A DNA stretch of 64,000 nt from Streptococcus respiraculi. Lineage in GTDB: Bacteria > Bacillota > Bacilli > Lactobacillales > Streptococcaceae. The stretch covers positions 1,514,001 through 1,578,000 of the forward strand of contig NZ_CP022680.1 in assembly GCF_003595525.1 (NCBI RefSeq). Direction: 5' to 3'. A program made the translations under genes and the position numbers. The notes under the pieces are model-generated. The model ran no database searches and was not told where the DNA came from. It saw only the letters and a program-made list of their open reading frames with translations. Below, one piece after another: positions 1 through 9,995 of this stretch; within the stretch, counting starts at the first letter, position 1; each line of letters begins with the position of its first letter.

Positions 1-532
1 GACTATAACCCATAAGAATGAATGCATTCGTATCCACATAGTCCTTATTACGCCAATAATTTAACACCGTCTGCAAATCTGATTGCTCGGTAAAGACAGA
101 CATATCCAGCATACTGCCTCCACTTCTACTTTGAGTGCTGCCGCCGACAAAGTCAAAAGCGTAGACCAAGTAACCCTTATGAGCAAACTCTTCAGCATAG
201 GAAGCGACAAATTCCAAGGTATTGTTAAAGCCGTGTGAAAAAATAATCATAGGCAACTGCTTGTCTTGATACCCTACTGGCGCAAACAGACGACCGTAAA
301 TCTGATTCTTATCCCGTGGAATGAGCACTTCTTCCTGCACAATTTCCTGACTGGGTGTTACCTTATCTGTTTTGGCATTTTCTTTTCTTGAGCTACTTTT
401 AGCATCTGATTTCCTGGTCGAGGAATGACTGGATGAACTAGTAGCAGAAATAGATTGCTTGCTACAAGCACTCAGTAGCAACCCCATCCCAAGTATGGAA
501 ACCATAGAAAGTATGACAAATTTTCGCTTCAT
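1..532 (-). CDS. Putative alpha/beta-hydrolase lipoprotein, 3' end outside window
   Basis: Reading down from an ATG at 530-532 gives 177 codons before the window edge, so the C-terminal part is missing. The N-terminus MKRKFVILS is followed by a hydrophobic stretch and the lipobox LLSAC, so the product is predicted to be lipid-anchored outside the cell. A Ser/Thr/Lys-rich linker of about 45 residues follows. The hydrolase part then shows IIFSHGFNNT (oxyanion-loop HG motif) and, at the edge, FILMGYS, which looks like the start of the nucleophile elbow GxSxG. This fits the dienelactone-hydrolase/BAAT-like group of alpha/beta hydrolases, whose substrate cannot be predicted. RBS GGAGGAAAG lies just before the ATG. 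Family assignment is moderately sure; function is unknown. Confidence 0.7.
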   Translation of the reverse strand, partial: MKRKFVILSMVSILGMGLLLSACSKQSISATSSSSHSSTRKSDAKSSSRKENAKTDKVTPSQEIVQEEVLIPRDKNQIYGRLFAPVGYQDKQLPMIIFSHGFNNTLEFVASYAEEFAHKGYLVYAFDFVGGSTQSRSGGSMLDMSVFTEQSDLQTVLNYWRNKDYVDTNAFILMGYS

Positions 533-550
533 CTTTCCTCCTATTCAAAA

Positions 551-585
551 AAGAATCTGCTGAACGCTCTATCCAGCAGATTCTT
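551..585 (-). terminator. Rho-independent terminator of guaC
   Basis: Perfect 12-bp inverted repeat AAGAATCTGCTG / CAGCAGATTCTT with an 11-nt loop. On the minus strand it is followed by a run of T. It lies 13 nt after the guaC stop. Confidence 0.85.
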
Positions 586-598
586 ATCCTATCTAGTA

Positions 599-1582
599 TT
601 AGTGGGCATCGCCATTCCAAATCGAATTTTTCACGATGACGTAGTCTACATGTTTGAGACTTGAGATGTCTTTTCCACCTGCGTAAGAAATCGAGCTTTG
701 CAAGTCTTGTTCCATTTCAATCAAGGTATCTTTCAAATGTCCTTTAGCTGGCAGCAAAATTTTCTTGCCTTCTACGTTCTTATAAGCTCCTTTTTGGTAC
801 TCAGATGCAGAGCCGTAGTATTCCTTGAATTGCTCACCGTCAACTTCGACTGTTTTTCCTGGGCTTTCAATATGTCCTGCAAAGAGTGAGCCAATCATGA
901 CCATGCTTGCACCAAAACGAATGGATTTGGCAATATCGCCATGGGTACGAATACCGCCATCTGCGATGATTGGTTTACGAGCAGCTTTGGCACACCAGCG
1001 TAGGGCAGCTAATTGCCAACCACCAGTACCGAAACCTGTCTTCACCTTGGTGATACACACTTTTCCTGGGCCAATCCCAACCTTGGTCGCATCTGCTCCC
1101 GCATTTTCTAATTCACGAACTGCCTCAGGTGTTCCAACATTTCCTGCAATGACAAAGGTTTCTGGCAATTCTTTTTTGATATGTTGAATCATTCGAATCA
1201 CACTATCGGCATGACCATGAGCAATATCAATGGTAATATATTCTGGTGCATCGTCTTTCAACTGGGTTACAAACTCATACTCGTATTCTTTAACACCAAC
1301 TGAGATAGAAGCAATCAGGCCCTGTTCATGCATACGCTTGATGAATGGAATCCGTCCAGCCTCATCAAAACGGTGCATGATATAAAAATAACCATCTTTT
1401 GCCAATTGTTCTGCAACTTTTTCATCAATAATGGTCTGCATGTTTGCAGGCACAACAGGTAGTTTAAAAGTATGATTGCCCAAAGTCACCTGAGTATCCG
1501 CCTCTGAACGGCTCTTAATGATACATTTGTTTGGAATCAATTGAATGTCTTCATAGTCAAAAATAGGGAATTCGTTAAGCAT
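599..1582 (-). CDS. guaC: GMP reductase
   Basis: 327 residues, the usual length for GuaC. It converts GMP to IMP with NADPH, returning guanine nucleotides to the branch point of purine metabolism; it acts in the cytosol. It has the IMPDH/GMPR TIM-barrel signature: GNVGTPE near residue 148, the catalytic loop [11 protein letters not shown] with Cys176, [11 protein letters not shown], and [12 protein letters not shown]. There is no CBS domain, which separates it from IMP dehydrogenase. The start is supported by AAAGGAGA before the ATG. It is monocistronic: a sigma-A promoter with a 17-bp spacer sits upstream and a strong terminator follows. Confidence 0.95.
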   Translation of the reverse strand: MLNEFPIFDYEDIQLIPNKCIIKSRSEADTQVTLGNHTFKLPVVPANMQTIIDEKVAEQLAKDGYFYIMHRFDEAGRIPFIKRMHEQGLIASISVGVKEYEYEFVTQLKDDAPEYITIDIAHGHADSVIRMIQHIKKELPETFVIAGNVGTPEAVRELENAGADATKVGIGPGKVCITKVKTGFGTGGWQLAALRWCAKAARKPIIADGGIRTHGDIAKSIRFGASMVMIGSLFAGHIESPGKTVEVDGEQFKEYYGSASEYQKGAYKNVEGKKILLPAKGHLKDTLIEMEQDLQSSISYAGGKDISSLKHVDYVIVKNSIWNGDAH

Positions 1583-1609
1583 CTCAGCTCTCCTTTATGA
1601 TAATGACCT

Positions 1610-1687
1610 ACCTATGCCCTTTGGCATCGCTACGTCTTTCCAGACGCTTCCTTAACTTATTATACAAGAACGTTTGGTTTTTGTCAA
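1610..1687 (-). promoter_or_regulatory. guaC promoter and structured 5' leader
   Basis: On the minus strand, -35 TTGACA (1682-1687) and -10 TATAAT (1659-1664) are separated by exactly 17 bp. The transcribed leader then holds two short hairpins: CGTCT-GGAA-AGACG (1633-1646, a GNRA-type loop) and ATGCC-AAAG-GGCAT (1614-1627). They lie between the start of transcription and the RBS. The promoter call is firm. Any role for the hairpins is a guess; I do not recognise a named riboswitch. Confidence 0.75.
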
Positions 1688-1785
1688 TTTTGAAACTATA
1701 TAATTTTTAAATATTCGTCATTTTAGATATTTACGTTCTTTTCAGTCCGGAATCATTCGTTTTTATTGTGTTTTGATTCAAAAAA

Positions 1786-1807
1786 ATCGCAATCTGACAA
1801 TTGCGAT
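1786..1807 (-). terminator. Terminator of nth
   Basis: 8-bp stem ATCGCAAT / ATTGCGAT with a 6-nt loop, followed on the minus strand by six T. It lies 10 nt after the nth stop and upstream of the guaC promoter. Confidence 0.85.
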
Positions 1808-1816
1808 GAGAGAAAT

Positions 1817-2440
1817 TTAATCAAATTCATATAGCTGAGGGTAGTTAGAACATTCGGGATTCTTAGGATGACACACCTCACGACCAAAGTAAATCATCGC
1901 CTGATGAGCTTTGAGCCACAATTCTGGTGGCAATACTTCCATGACACGCTTTTCGGTTTCAAGCGGTGTAGCTGATTTCTTAACAATATCATGGTGTTTA
2001 CATATCCGACCGACATGGGTGTCAACCGCAAAGGCTGGAATACCAAACCCAACACTCATGACGACATTTGCTGTCTTGCGTCCCACGCCTGACAAGGCTT
2101 CTAACTCTTCTCTCGTCTCTGGCACCACACCAGCATGTCTATCAAGCAACTGCTGGGCGCATTCTTTAAGGAATTTTGCCTTATTGCGATAAAGCCCCAG
2201 TCGTGAAATATAACTAGCTATTTCAGATTCGCTAGCTGCGGCCATTTTCTCAGGAGTGGGGAGTGCTGCAAAGAGAGCTGGAGTCGCCTTATTGACCGCT
2301 GCATCCGTTGTCTGAGCAGATAGCATGACCGCCACCAACAGTTCAAAATGATTCCGAAAATCTAGACTAGGCTTGGCATCGGGATATAAGGCAATAATTT
2401 CTTCAATGACTTTTCTAGCGCGTTTTTTCGATAATACCAT
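1817..2440 (-). CDS. nth: Endonuclease III-like DNA glycosylase/AP lyase
   Basis: 207 residues, the HhH-GPD base-excision repair family that removes oxidised pyrimidines. The helix-hairpin-helix reads LSGVGRKTANVV with the catalytic lysine, and FAVDTHVGRICKH carries the catalytic aspartate. The usual C-terminal iron-sulfur loop (C-x6-C-x2-C-x5-C) is incomplete. The sequence ends ICHPKNPEC-like (EVCHPKNPECSNYPQLYEFD), so the first two cysteines are present and the last two are replaced by Tyr and Phe. The protein therefore probably lacks the 4Fe-4S cluster; to my knowledge other streptococcal Nth proteins share this. It stands alone between its own terminator and a repeat element. Confidence 0.92.
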   Translation of the reverse strand: MVLSKKRARKVIEEIIALYPDAKPSLDFRNHFELLVAVMLSAQTTDAAVNKATPALFAALPTPEKMAAASESEIASYISRLGLYRNKAKFLKECAQQLLDRHAGVVPETREELEALSGVGRKTANVVMSVGFGIPAFAVDTHVGRICKHHDIVKKSATPLETEKRVMEVLPPELWLKAHQAMIYFGREVCHPKNPECSNYPQLYEFD

Positions 2441-2560
2441 ACACTCTCACTTCTTCTCTTCTTCCTTCTATCCTATTATACCATATAGGATAGAAGAAAG
2501 AAAAAAAATGACTTGACAGATCGAGTTCTTCCAGGTTTTGCATTTTTTCATCTGGCATTG

Positions 2561-2723
2561 TATAGTGAATTGAATAAAGATGAAGACATCGTTAAGTCGC
2601 TTTGCTTCAAGAGTCCAGTGGACTGTTGAAGGTTGGAAATAGGGATTATGGAGTAATCCTCAATTCACGCCAGTTCTATCTGCCGCTCCTTGCCTTGTCT
2701 TATTCCTTTCTCAATCCACTATA
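2561..2723. repeat. MITE-like repeat with 13-bp terminal inverted repeats
   Basis: 163 bp bounded by TATAGTGAATTGA (2561-2573) and TCAATCCACTATA (2711-2723), which match as inverted repeats at 12 of 13 positions. The inside holds an imperfect palindrome (CTTCAAGAGTCC / GGACTGTTGAAG), then GTTGGAAATA and a second palindrome GGATTA / TAATCC. The same ends occur at 50523-50840, and the same inner modules at 61989-62145 in the opposite orientation. No coding capacity. It lies between potD and nth. Confidence 0.75.
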
Positions 2724-2774
2724 AAAATACTACAGAAAGTCTGTCAATGCGACGTCGTCTCTGCAGTGTTTTGC

Positions 2775-3845
2775 TTATTTGCGGTACATTTTAAATTGTA
2801 GATAGAGATCGTTGTAGTCACCTAGGAGTTTGCGACCGAGGTTATCGTAGACTTCTAGGTTTTTCAAGGTCTCTTCTGAAGGGTAAAAGGCCTTATCGTT
2901 TTTGACTTCATCTGGTAGCATTTCCTTGGCCTTGGTATTAGGTGTTGCATAACCGATATACAAGGCATTCTGGTAGGCATTTTCTGGACGCAGCATAAAG
3001 TTAATAAAAGCATAGGCACCCTCAATATTTTTCGCAGTTTTTGGAATGACCATATTATCAAACCAAAGATTTGAACCTTTTGAGGGCACAACATAATGCA
3101 GGTTCTCATTACCGTCTAGCATTTCACTTGCTTCACCAGAGAAACTGACGGCAATGGCCGCTGCATCTTGAATCATGTAACCTTTGATTTCATCAGAGAC
3201 AATCGCCTTGATGTTAGGGGTCAATTCGTACAAGTAATCCGCTGCTTTTTCTAGCTCGTCTTTGTTACGAGAATTAAGACTGTAGCCAAGGGTCTGAAGA
3301 CCAATGCCCATTCCCTCACGAGCACCGTCTACCAACATGATATTGTCACGGTATTCTTCTGACCATAAATCTTCCCATTCCCGAGGAGGATGTTCGACCA
3401 TCGTCTCATTGTAGACAATTCCTAGAGTTCCCCAGAAATAAGGAATGGAGTAATCATTGTTTTTATCAAAGCTCAAGCCTAGAAACTTCGGATCGATATT
3501 TTCAAGCCCCTTGATTTTTTTCTTGTCGAGCTTGACCAGCAGATGTTCATCCATCATCTTAGAAATCATGTACTCAGACGGAATGGTCAAATCGTAAGTT
3601 GTTCCACCCTGCTGAATCTTGGTGTACATAGCTTCGTTCGAATCAAAGGTCTGGTAATCAACTTTTATACCTGTCTCTTCTGTAAATTTCTCTAGCAAGT
3701 CAGGGTCGATATAATCTCCCCAGTTGTAAATGACTAATTTTTCGGTTGTTCCCTCGTTGGACTTACTTTCTAGCTTGTGGCTAATTCCAAAGAGAGCAAG
3801 AACAATCACGACAATACCGATTAAAAAAGAATATAATCGTTTCAT
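2775..3845 (-). CDS. potD: Spermidine/putrescine ABC transporter, substrate-binding protein
   Basis: 356 residues, the usual PotD length. An N-terminal hydrophobic segment (about residues 5-23) acts as signal or anchor; no lipobox cysteine is visible. The mature part begins LVIYNWGDYIDPDLLEKF, the hallmark of the PotD/PotF polyamine-binding family, with YDLTIPSEYM and SIPYFWGTLGI further on. It captures polyamines outside the membrane for the PotB/PotC channel. It is the last gene of murB-potA-potB-potC-potD; its ATG overlaps the potC stop by one base. Confidence 0.95.
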   Translation of the reverse strand: MKRLYSFLIGIVVIVLALFGISHKLESKSNEGTTEKLVIYNWGDYIDPDLLEKFTEETGIKVDYQTFDSNEAMYTKIQQGGTTYDLTIPSEYMISKMMDEHLLVKLDKKKIKGLENIDPKFLGLSFDKNNDYSIPYFWGTLGIVYNETMVEHPPREWEDLWSEEYRDNIMLVDGAREGMGIGLQTLGYSLNSRNKDELEKAADYLYELTPNIKAIVSDEIKGYMIQDAAAIAVSFSGEASEMLDGNENLHYVVPSKGSNLWFDNMVIPKTAKNIEGAYAFINFMLRPENAYQNALYIGYATPNTKAKEMLPDEVKNDKAFYPSEETLKNLEVYDNLGRKLLGDYNDLYLQFKMYRK

Positions 3846-4615
3846 TAGTTGGCCTCCTTTTCACGTGAAATAAAATAATAGCCCACTACCAATAAGATAC
3901 TAAACAAAAAGACTAGGGTTGATAGGGCATTTATTTCAAGGGAAATTCCCTGACGAGCACGTGAATAAATCTCAACAGAAAGGTTGGAATAGCCATTTCC
4001 TGTTACAAAGAACGTCACGGCAAAATCATCTAATGAATAGGTAAAGGCCATAAAGTAGCCGGCGATAATGGCTGGTGTCAAATACGGCAACATGATTTCC
4101 TTGAGCATTTGGAATTGACTAGCTCCCAAATCATAGGCTGCAAGCACCATATCATCATTCATTTCCTTGAGTCGTGGTAAAACCATCAGAACAACGATTG
4201 GAATCGAAAAAGCCACATGGCTCAAAAGAACAGAGACAAATCCAAGTTGGAAGCCAATCACGGTAAAGAGAATCAGGAAGCTTGCCCCAATCATCACATC
4301 TGGTGCTACCATCAGAATATTATTGAGGGACAATAAGGTGTTCTGCCATTTTTGTTTGCTTTGATAGATATAAATGGCTCCAAACGTTCCAATGATCGTT
4401 GCAATCAAGGAACTAAGAAAGGCTAGTAGGAAGGTCTGAGCTAAAATCAGCATTAAACGGCTATCCCCTAACATAGAGGCAAAATATTCCGTAGTGAAAC
4501 CCGTAAATCCATTCATATCACCGCCTTCATTAAAAGCATAGGTAATCAGATAAAAAATCGGGAGATACAAAACAAGGAAGGTAATGGTGAGGTAAACTTT
4601 TCCAAATTTTTTCAT
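3845..4615 (-). CDS. potC: Spermidine/putrescine ABC transporter permease
   Basis: 256 residues starting MKKFGKVYL. Two adjacent ATG codons (4618 and 4615) are possible; the second is chosen because AGAGGAA is about 8 nt upstream and homologues start MKKF. Six membrane segments are expected. The EAA loop (LAAYDLGASQFQMLKEIMLP) docks to the PotA ATPase. The start overlaps the potB stop (ATGA-type overlap), which points to translational coupling. PotC pairs with PotB to form the polyamine channel. Confidence 0.95.
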   Translation of the reverse strand: MKKFGKVYLTITFLVLYLPIFYLITYAFNEGGDMNGFTGFTTEYFASMLGDSRLMLILAQTFLLAFLSSLIATIIGTFGAIYIYQSKQKWQNTLLSLNNILMVAPDVMIGASFLILFTVIGFQLGFVSVLLSHVAFSIPIVVLMVLPRLKEMNDDMVLAAYDLGASQFQMLKEIMLPYLTPAIIAGYFMAFTYSLDDFAVTFFVTGNGYSNLSVEIYSRARQGISLEINALSTLVFLFSILLVVGYYFISREKEAN

Positions 4616-5415
4616 CATTTCTTCCTCTCTTTCGTTAACCACATGGTCAAAAGCATGGCCAAAATTAAGACCACACCTACGGTTGAACCCATTCCCTGAT
4701 TTTGAGTTGTAAGGAAATGCTGTTCAATCGCTGTACCAAGTGTAATGACACGATTACCACCAATCAAACGGGTCAGCATGAACAAGCTCAAACTTGGAAT
4801 AAAGACAGCTTGAACCCCACTTCTGACACCATTCATTGAGAGAGGAAAAATAACTTTTGTAAAGGTTTGCCAAGAACTAGCCCCCAAATCACGACTAGCA
4901 TAGATGAGATTTTGATCTAAATCATCCAAAGCATTGAAAATTGGCAAAATCATAAAAGGAATTTCAATGTAGCTAGCAACTGTGATAAAGGAAAAATCAG
5001 TAAAGAGAATCTGCTGCGTTCCCAAGCCTAAAAAACTCAAAAATTGATTGATTGACCCGTGTTGGCCAAAAATTCCGATAAAGGCATAGGCTTTCAAAAG
5101 TAAATTCACCCAAGTCGGTAAAATAATCAACATCAACCAGAGCTGCTTGTGTTTTAACTGAGTAAGAAAAAAGGCAGTTGGATAGCTAATCACTAAGGTC
5201 ACAAGGGTAATGATCCCTGCATAGAGAATCGAGTTCATACTCATCCGCAAATAGGTCATATTGGGCGAGTTAAAGTAAGTATAGTAATTATCGAAGGTAA
5301 AATGCCCATCAATCCCCAAAAATGATTTATAAATAATCATGACAACAGGCGCCAAAACAAACAAGGCAATCCAAAGGACATAAGGAAGGACGAATAAGCT
5401 AGAGGTTTTCTTCAT
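4615..5415 (-). CDS. potB: Spermidine/putrescine ABC transporter permease
   Basis: 266 residues from [13 protein letters not shown]. An upstream in-frame ATG at 5436 is less likely, because family members begin at MKKTS and the RBS GGAGGAACG precedes 5415. Hydrophobic helices occur near residues 8-28 and 60-80 and through the C-terminal half. The EAA loop ([22 protein letters not shown]) couples to PotA. It overlaps the end of potA by 17 nt, as expected for one translationally coupled operon. Confidence 0.95.
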   Translation of the reverse strand: MKKTSSLFVLPYVLWIALFVLAPVVMIIYKSFLGIDGHFTFDNYYTYFNSPNMTYLRMSMNSILYAGIITLVTLVISYPTAFFLTQLKHKQLWLMLIILPTWVNLLLKAYAFIGIFGQHGSINQFLSFLGLGTQQILFTDFSFITVASYIEIPFMILPIFNALDDLDQNLIYASRDLGASSWQTFTKVIFPLSMNGVRSGVQAVFIPSLSLFMLTRLIGGNRVITLGTAIEQHFLTTQNQGMGSTVGVVLILAMLLTMWLTKERKK

Positions 5416-6553
5416 TTCGTTCCTCCTCAATGGCATTGATCAAGCCATCTTCGACTTCTTCGACCTCCACATATTCTTCAATACGAGCATCAAACTCCTC
5501 TTCTGTCTCGTTAAGACGCATGATATGAATATCTTCAGGTTCAAAGTCTAATCCGATCACTTCTCCTTCAATGGCTTTACGAGTAGAGTGAATCATCCAT
5601 TCATTGCCTAAATCATCGTAGGCGATAATCTCATAGTGGACACCACGGAAAAGCTGGGTATCGACTTTCACCTTTAATTTGCCCTCATCTGGCAAGGTAA
5701 TTTGCAAGTCTTCGGGACGAATGACTACCTGAACATGTTCGTTTGGTTTCATTCCTCCGTCAACTGCCTCAAACCGTTTGCCGTTAAATTCAACCAAGTA
5801 GTCTTCAATCATGCGACCAGAAATGATGTTGGATTCTCCAATAAAGGTCGCAACAAAATGGTTGATTGGCTCATCATAAATATCGACCGGTGTCCCTGAT
5901 TGGACAATCTCGCCTTCATTCATGACAAAAATCCAATCACTCATGGCTAGCGCTTCTTCTTGATCGTGCGTGACAAAGACAAAGGTAATACCAAGTCGTT
6001 GCTGCAATTCACGAAGTTCATACTGCATATCAGTCCGCAATTTCAAGTCAAGCGCTGACAAGGGCTCATCTAGCAAGACCACTCGTGGCTCATTGATAAT
6101 AGCGCGTGCAATAGCCACCCGTTGGCGTTGCCCACCAGATAACTTTTGAATAGGGCGTTTTTCATATCCTGCCAAACGAACCATTTTCAAGACTTCTGTT
6201 ACCCGTTGTTCGATTTCTTCCTTAGGGATTTTTCGTAATTTAAGGGGAAAAGCCACGTTTTCAAATACAGTCATGTGCGGAAAGAGCGCATACGACTGAA
6301 AAACTGTATGGACATCACGTTTATTGGTTGGTACATCGTTGATTCGCTCACCATCCAGATAAATATCACCTGAAGTGGCATCTAAGAGCCCAGCGATAAT
6401 ATTTAAAATCGTTGATTTTCCCGAACCAGAAGCACCTAAAAGGGTATAAAACTTCCCTTCTTCTAGCTCAAAGTTAATATCCTTTAAAACGACTGTTCCA
6501 CTGTCTTCAAATACTTTTGAAACGTTCTTAAATTCGATAATTGGTTTCTTCAA
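5399..6553 (-). CDS. potA: Spermidine/putrescine ABC transporter ATPase
   Basis: 384 residues. It hydrolyses ATP to drive polyamine import through PotBC. Walker A is GASGSGKS (40-47), the Q-loop FQSYAL is near 85, the signature is LSGGQ (138-142), and Walker B with the D-loop is [12 protein letters not shown] (158-169). A TOBE-like regulatory region occupies about 270-350. The last 35 residues form a strongly acidic tail (Glu-rich), a streptococcal extension. A 140-bp gap separates it from murB. Confidence 0.95.
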   Translation of the reverse strand: MKKPIIEFKNVSKVFEDSGTVVLKDINFELEEGKFYTLLGASGSGKSTILNIIAGLLDATSGDIYLDGERINDVPTNKRDVHTVFQSYALFPHMTVFENVAFPLKLRKIPKEEIEQRVTEVLKMVRLAGYEKRPIQKLSGGQRQRVAIARAIINEPRVVLLDEPLSALDLKLRTDMQYELRELQQRLGITFVFVTHDQEEALAMSDWIFVMNEGEIVQSGTPVDIYDEPINHFVATFIGESNIISGRMIEDYLVEFNGKRFEAVDGGMKPNEHVQVVIRPEDLQITLPDEGKLKVKVDTQLFRGVHYEIIAYDDLGNEWMIHSTRKAIEGEVIGLDFEPEDIHIMRLNETEEEFDARIEEYVEVEEVEDGLINAIEEERNEENL

Positions 6554-6693
6554 TTCTCATAAATTCCTTCTTTATATGGATTACAGATTAGAGGCTCTGT
6601 TAGGCCTTTTCTGACTCTAAGGTATGATAACTACCTTCTATACTACCGGCTACGATAGGCTTCACCTCCCTTACTGCGAATATTGTTTTGATT

Positions 6694-7596
6694 TTATTTT
6701 AAAGAATCACCTAAAATCCGTACTTCACGCTCGAGTGTAATTCCTGAGTGCTTTTCGACTGCTTCAATGACATAGGCCACTAAGTCTTCGTAATCTTGCG
6801 CAGTTCCGTCTGCGACATTGACCATAAATCCTGCATGTTTTTCAGATACTTCAACACCGCCGATACGATGACCTTTCAAGCCTGCTTCCATAATCAACTG
6901 GCCTGCAAAGTGACCCATAGGGCGTTTGAAAACGGAGCCACAAGACGGATATTCCAAGGGCTGTTTCAGTTCCCGTAGGTGGGTCAAACGTTCCATTTCT
7001 TGTTTAATTGTTGTATGATTTCCAGGTTTCAAAGCAAATTTTGCTGACAGGACAATCGCACCATTCTCTTGTAAAATGGACGAACGATAGCCAAAGGTCA
7101 GTTCACGAGCGTCCAGCGTTTCCACATAGCCTTTCGGTGTTAAAATCTGCGCCGAAACTAGGATATGGGCAATTTCGCCACCATAAGCACCCGCATTCAT
7201 AAAGACGGCACCACCAACGCTTCCTGGAATTCCGCAGGCAAATTCAAAACCTGATAGAGAATGGTGAGCAGCTACCTGCGTTGTCTGGATTAGATTGGCT
7301 CCTGCTTCTGCTTCAATCGTGTAGCCCGATACAGTAATGCTGTTGAGCTTGTCCATACGAATGACAAAGCCTCGAATCCCACCGTCACGCACGATGATAT
7401 TACTGGAATTTCCCAGTACCATCCATGGAATGTTTTCCTGATTGGCGAATTCAACAATCCGCACCAATTCATAACGATTGCGAGGAAAGGCCAGATAATC
7501 CACTTTACCTCCAACCTTGGTGTAGGTATAATCTTTCAATGGTTCATCGAAACGAATATCTATTTCTGTTAGTGTTTGTTTTATTTTCTCTTTCAT
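6694..7596 (-). CDS. murB: UDP-N-acetylenolpyruvoylglucosamine reductase
   Basis: 300 residues. This FAD enzyme reduces UDP-GlcNAc-enolpyruvate to UDP-MurNAc in peptidoglycan synthesis. It carries [16 protein letters not shown] (FAD-domain entry), [39 protein letters not shown], and the catalytic serine region [11 protein letters not shown]. It is a short MurB of type IIb. It sits directly upstream of potABCD, a conserved streptococcal arrangement, and may share their transcript. The intervening 140 bp contain only a weak inverted repeat (TTAGAG / CTCTAA). Confidence 0.95.
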   Translation of the reverse strand: MKEKIKQTLTEIDIRFDEPLKDYTYTKVGGKVDYLAFPRNRYELVRIVEFANQENIPWMVLGNSSNIIVRDGGIRGFVIRMDKLNSITVSGYTIEAEAGANLIQTTQVAAHHSLSGFEFACGIPGSVGGAVFMNAGAYGGEIAHILVSAQILTPKGYVETLDARELTFGYRSSILQENGAIVLSAKFALKPGNHTTIKQEMERLTHLRELKQPLEYPSCGSVFKRPMGHFAGQLIMEAGLKGHRIGGVEVSEKHAGFMVNVADGTAQDYEDLVAYVIEAVEKHSGITLEREVRILGDSLK

Positions 7597-7667
7597 ATTT
7601 TCTTACCCCAAAAGTGCATTCAGTCCATTATATCAAAAATCCTAGTAGAAAACGATAAAAAAGAAAC

Positions 7668-7694
7668 AAAAGAATTGATTCCCTGTTTCTTTTT
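7668..7694 (-). terminator. Terminator of hom-thrB
   Basis: 11-bp stem AAAAAGAAACA / TGTTTCTTTTT with a 5-nt loop, about 50 nt after the thrB stop. It is T-rich on the minus strand and separates thrB from murB. Confidence 0.7.
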
Positions 7695-7743
7695 GAGATA
7701 TTTTTTCGTTGATGTTTGATACTCGTTCAGTTAGATGACAGGC

Positions 7744-8607
7744 TTAGTTTTCCACCCGTACACCTTGCTTATCTACCGCCAAGATAAAGCTCTCACCTTC
7801 TAGTTGCAGGGCATCAATGGCTTCTTTAATCACAACTTCTTTGGTCTTTTCTGCTAAGACCATGATAGTTGGCCCTGCTCCTGATAAATAGGTCGCATAA
7901 GCTCCCAATTCCCGCCCTAATTGACGGATTGGATAAAATTCCTGCACCAATTTTTGACGGAAGGGCTCGTGGAACAGATCTGATTCAATGGCTTTTCCAG
8001 CCTCGACCAAGTCTCCTGTCAACAAGGCTGCAATCGCGACATTGGCAATAGCGCTTGCTGCAACAGCCTTTTTAGCTGAAAATTGTGTCGGCAAGACCCC
8101 ACGACTTTCACTTGTCCGCAACGGATAGTTGGGAATGAAGGCGATGAAACTTGCTTCTGGAAAATCAGTCATAACCTTCGCTACCTGTTTATTGACATAA
8201 CTTGAGATGACCAAATTTCCAAAAATCGCAGGTGCTACATTATCAGGATGTCCCTCGATTTCCGTTGCAAAATGCAATTTTTCATCGTCGCTCAGCTGCA
8301 AATCCGCTAGTTGATTGGCAAGCTCAATCCCTGCTACAATAACAGAACTTGATGAACCAAGCCCACGCGCCAGTGGAATGTCGCTTAGCATACGAACATG
8401 ATGTGGTTGCAAGTCTGGACATACTTTTAGAGCTGTCTTTATCAAAAGATTGTACTTGTCTGACGGCACAAATTCTAAATCATGCTCAACAAACCACTCT
8501 TCCTGCTCTTTCACAACTTCAATAGTCAAATATTTAGACAAGGCCACACCGAGAGAATCAAATCCTGGACCGATATTGGCACTGGTTGCTGGTACAATAA
8601 TTTTCAT
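7744..8607 (-). CDS. thrB: Homoserine kinase
   Basis: 287 residues, GHMP kinase family. It phosphorylates homoserine to O-phosphohomoserine for threonine synthesis. Signatures: [15 protein letters not shown] (6-20), the ATP-binding loop [12 protein letters not shown] (78-89), and the C-terminal [12 protein letters not shown] motif. It lies 1 nt after the hom stop and is surely cotranscribed with it. The threonine synthase gene thrC is not in this window. Confidence 0.95.
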   Translation of the reverse strand: MKIIVPATSANIGPGFDSLGVALSKYLTIEVVKEQEEWFVEHDLEFVPSDKYNLLIKTALKVCPDLQPHHVRMLSDIPLARGLGSSSSVIVAGIELANQLADLQLSDDEKLHFATEIEGHPDNVAPAIFGNLVISSYVNKQVAKVMTDFPEASFIAFIPNYPLRTSESRGVLPTQFSAKKAVAASAIANVAIAALLTGDLVEAGKAIESDLFHEPFRQKLVQEFYPIRQLGRELGAYATYLSGAGPTIMVLAEKTKEVVIKEAIDALQLEGESFILAVDKQGVRVEN

Positions 8608-8608
8608 C

Positions 8609-9895
8609 TTATTCTCCCAGCACTTTGAATGTATTTTGAAGCTTGAAGTCTGTTGCTTCTGCTAGCTTAGCCGTGACATTTTCCAATTGCGTTTTGCTCA
8701 TGCTATGAGTGACAACGACTAAACGTGCCTGCAGGCCGTCAGAAGCCTGTTGGAGAATTTGCTTGAAGGAAATTTCTTCTGCATTGAAAATCTCCGCTAA
8801 TTGCAACAAGGTCCCATTTTTGTCAGGTGCTAGGATAGAGAAATAATATTCGCTACGCACATCAGCAGGCGCTGCCAGTTGAAGCGGACGAGAAAATTCA
8901 TTGAAAGCCTTGCCGATTGTCTGGTCTTTCAAACGGCGAACAATGCGAATAATATCGGCTGTAACACTTGCTGCGGTCGGTTTTTGTCCAGCCCCTGGTC
9001 CATAGTACATGGACTGACCGATACCGATTGACTCAACAAAAACCGCATTCATTACACCATTAACGCTTGCTAATGGATGATTTTTCGGCAAGAAAGTTGG
9101 TGAGACTTCCGCCGATAAGCCAGAATCTGTCTCGCGAATATCTCCGACCAATTTGATGACGTAACCCAATTCTTGTGCGACCGCTACATCGTCTGGGGAA
9201 ATCGTTGAAATGCCCTTGTGTTCTACATTTTCAAAATCAATGGTCATCCCAAAGGCGAATTGACTGAGAATAACAGCCTTATAGGCAGCATCGATTCCCT
9301 CTACGTCATTAGTCGGGTCAGACTCTGCATAGCCCAATTCCTGAGCCGTTTTCAAGGCTTCCTCATAAGTCCAGCCCTCATCAACCATTTTGGTCATCAT
9401 GAAGTTAGAAGTTCCGTTCAATACTCCAAGGATACGAGTGACTTTGTCAGATACAAATGAGTTTGACAAGGTCCGCAAAATCGGAATACCACCTGCAACG
9501 GCTGCTTCATAGTAAAGCGCAACACCGTACTCTTCTGCAAGCTTGCGCAACTCACTTCCATGTACGGCGAGCAAGTCTTTATTTGCTGTCACAACGTGCT
9601 TACCTGCTTCTAAGGCACGGCTGATAAAGGTCTTAGCAGGCTCGATACGCCCCATTAACTCAACGACAATCTGAATCTCGTCATCTGCTAAAATCTCATC
9701 GACATTTGTGACAAAATGATATGCGTGTCCTGCTGCTTCCAAGCGTGATTTTTCCACATCATCCCTTACCAAAACCTTAGCAATTTCGATGTCATCTTGG
9801 GCGGCTTGCTGGATCTTTTCTGTGTTTTCTTTCAACAAAAAAGGAATACCGCTTGCTACTGTACCAAATCCTAATAATCCAATTTTTACTGTCAT
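8609..9895 (-). CDS. hom: Homoserine dehydrogenase
   Basis: 428 residues. It reduces aspartate semialdehyde to homoserine with NAD(P)H, the branch to threonine and methionine. It has an N-terminal Rossmann motif [10 protein letters not shown], the catalytic region [13 protein letters not shown] followed by [19 protein letters not shown], and a C-terminal ACT-like domain (about 350-428, starting [20 protein letters not shown]) for feedback control. First gene of hom-thrB, with its own promoter facing the divergent deacetylase gene. Confidence 0.95.
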   Translation of the reverse strand: MTVKIGLLGFGTVASGIPFLLKENTEKIQQAAQDDIEIAKVLVRDDVEKSRLEAAGHAYHFVTNVDEILADDEIQIVVELMGRIEPAKTFISRALEAGKHVVTANKDLLAVHGSELRKLAEEYGVALYYEAAVAGGIPILRTLSNSFVSDKVTRILGVLNGTSNFMMTKMVDEGWTYEEALKTAQELGYAESDPTNDVEGIDAAYKAVILSQFAFGMTIDFENVEHKGISTISPDDVAVAQELGYVIKLVGDIRETDSGLSAEVSPTFLPKNHPLASVNGVMNAVFVESIGIGQSMYYGPGAGQKPTAASVTADIIRIVRRLKDQTIGKAFNEFSRPLQLAAPADVRSEYYFSILAPDKNGTLLQLAEIFNAEEISFKQILQQASDGLQARLVVVTHSMSKTQLENVTAKLAEATDFKLQNTFKVLGE

Positions 9896-9923
9896 GCCTA
9901 CTCCTTTAAAAACTATTTTTACT

Positions 9924-9968
9924 ATTATATCAGATAATTAAAGCAGTTGGCAAAAAATTTGCTATAAT
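9924..9968. promoter_or_regulatory. Overlapping divergent promoters for hom and the deacetylase gene
   Basis: Minus strand for hom: -35 TTGCCA (9948-9953) and -10 TATAAT (9924-9929), spacer 18. Plus strand: an extended -10 TGCTATAAT (TATAAT 9963-9968) with no good -35, feeding the gene at 9996 (RBS AAAGGAGG). The two lie within 45 bp, so their use may be mutually exclusive. Confidence 0.65.
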
Positions 9969-9995
9969 AGAGGAAGATATCAAAAGGAGGTCCTT

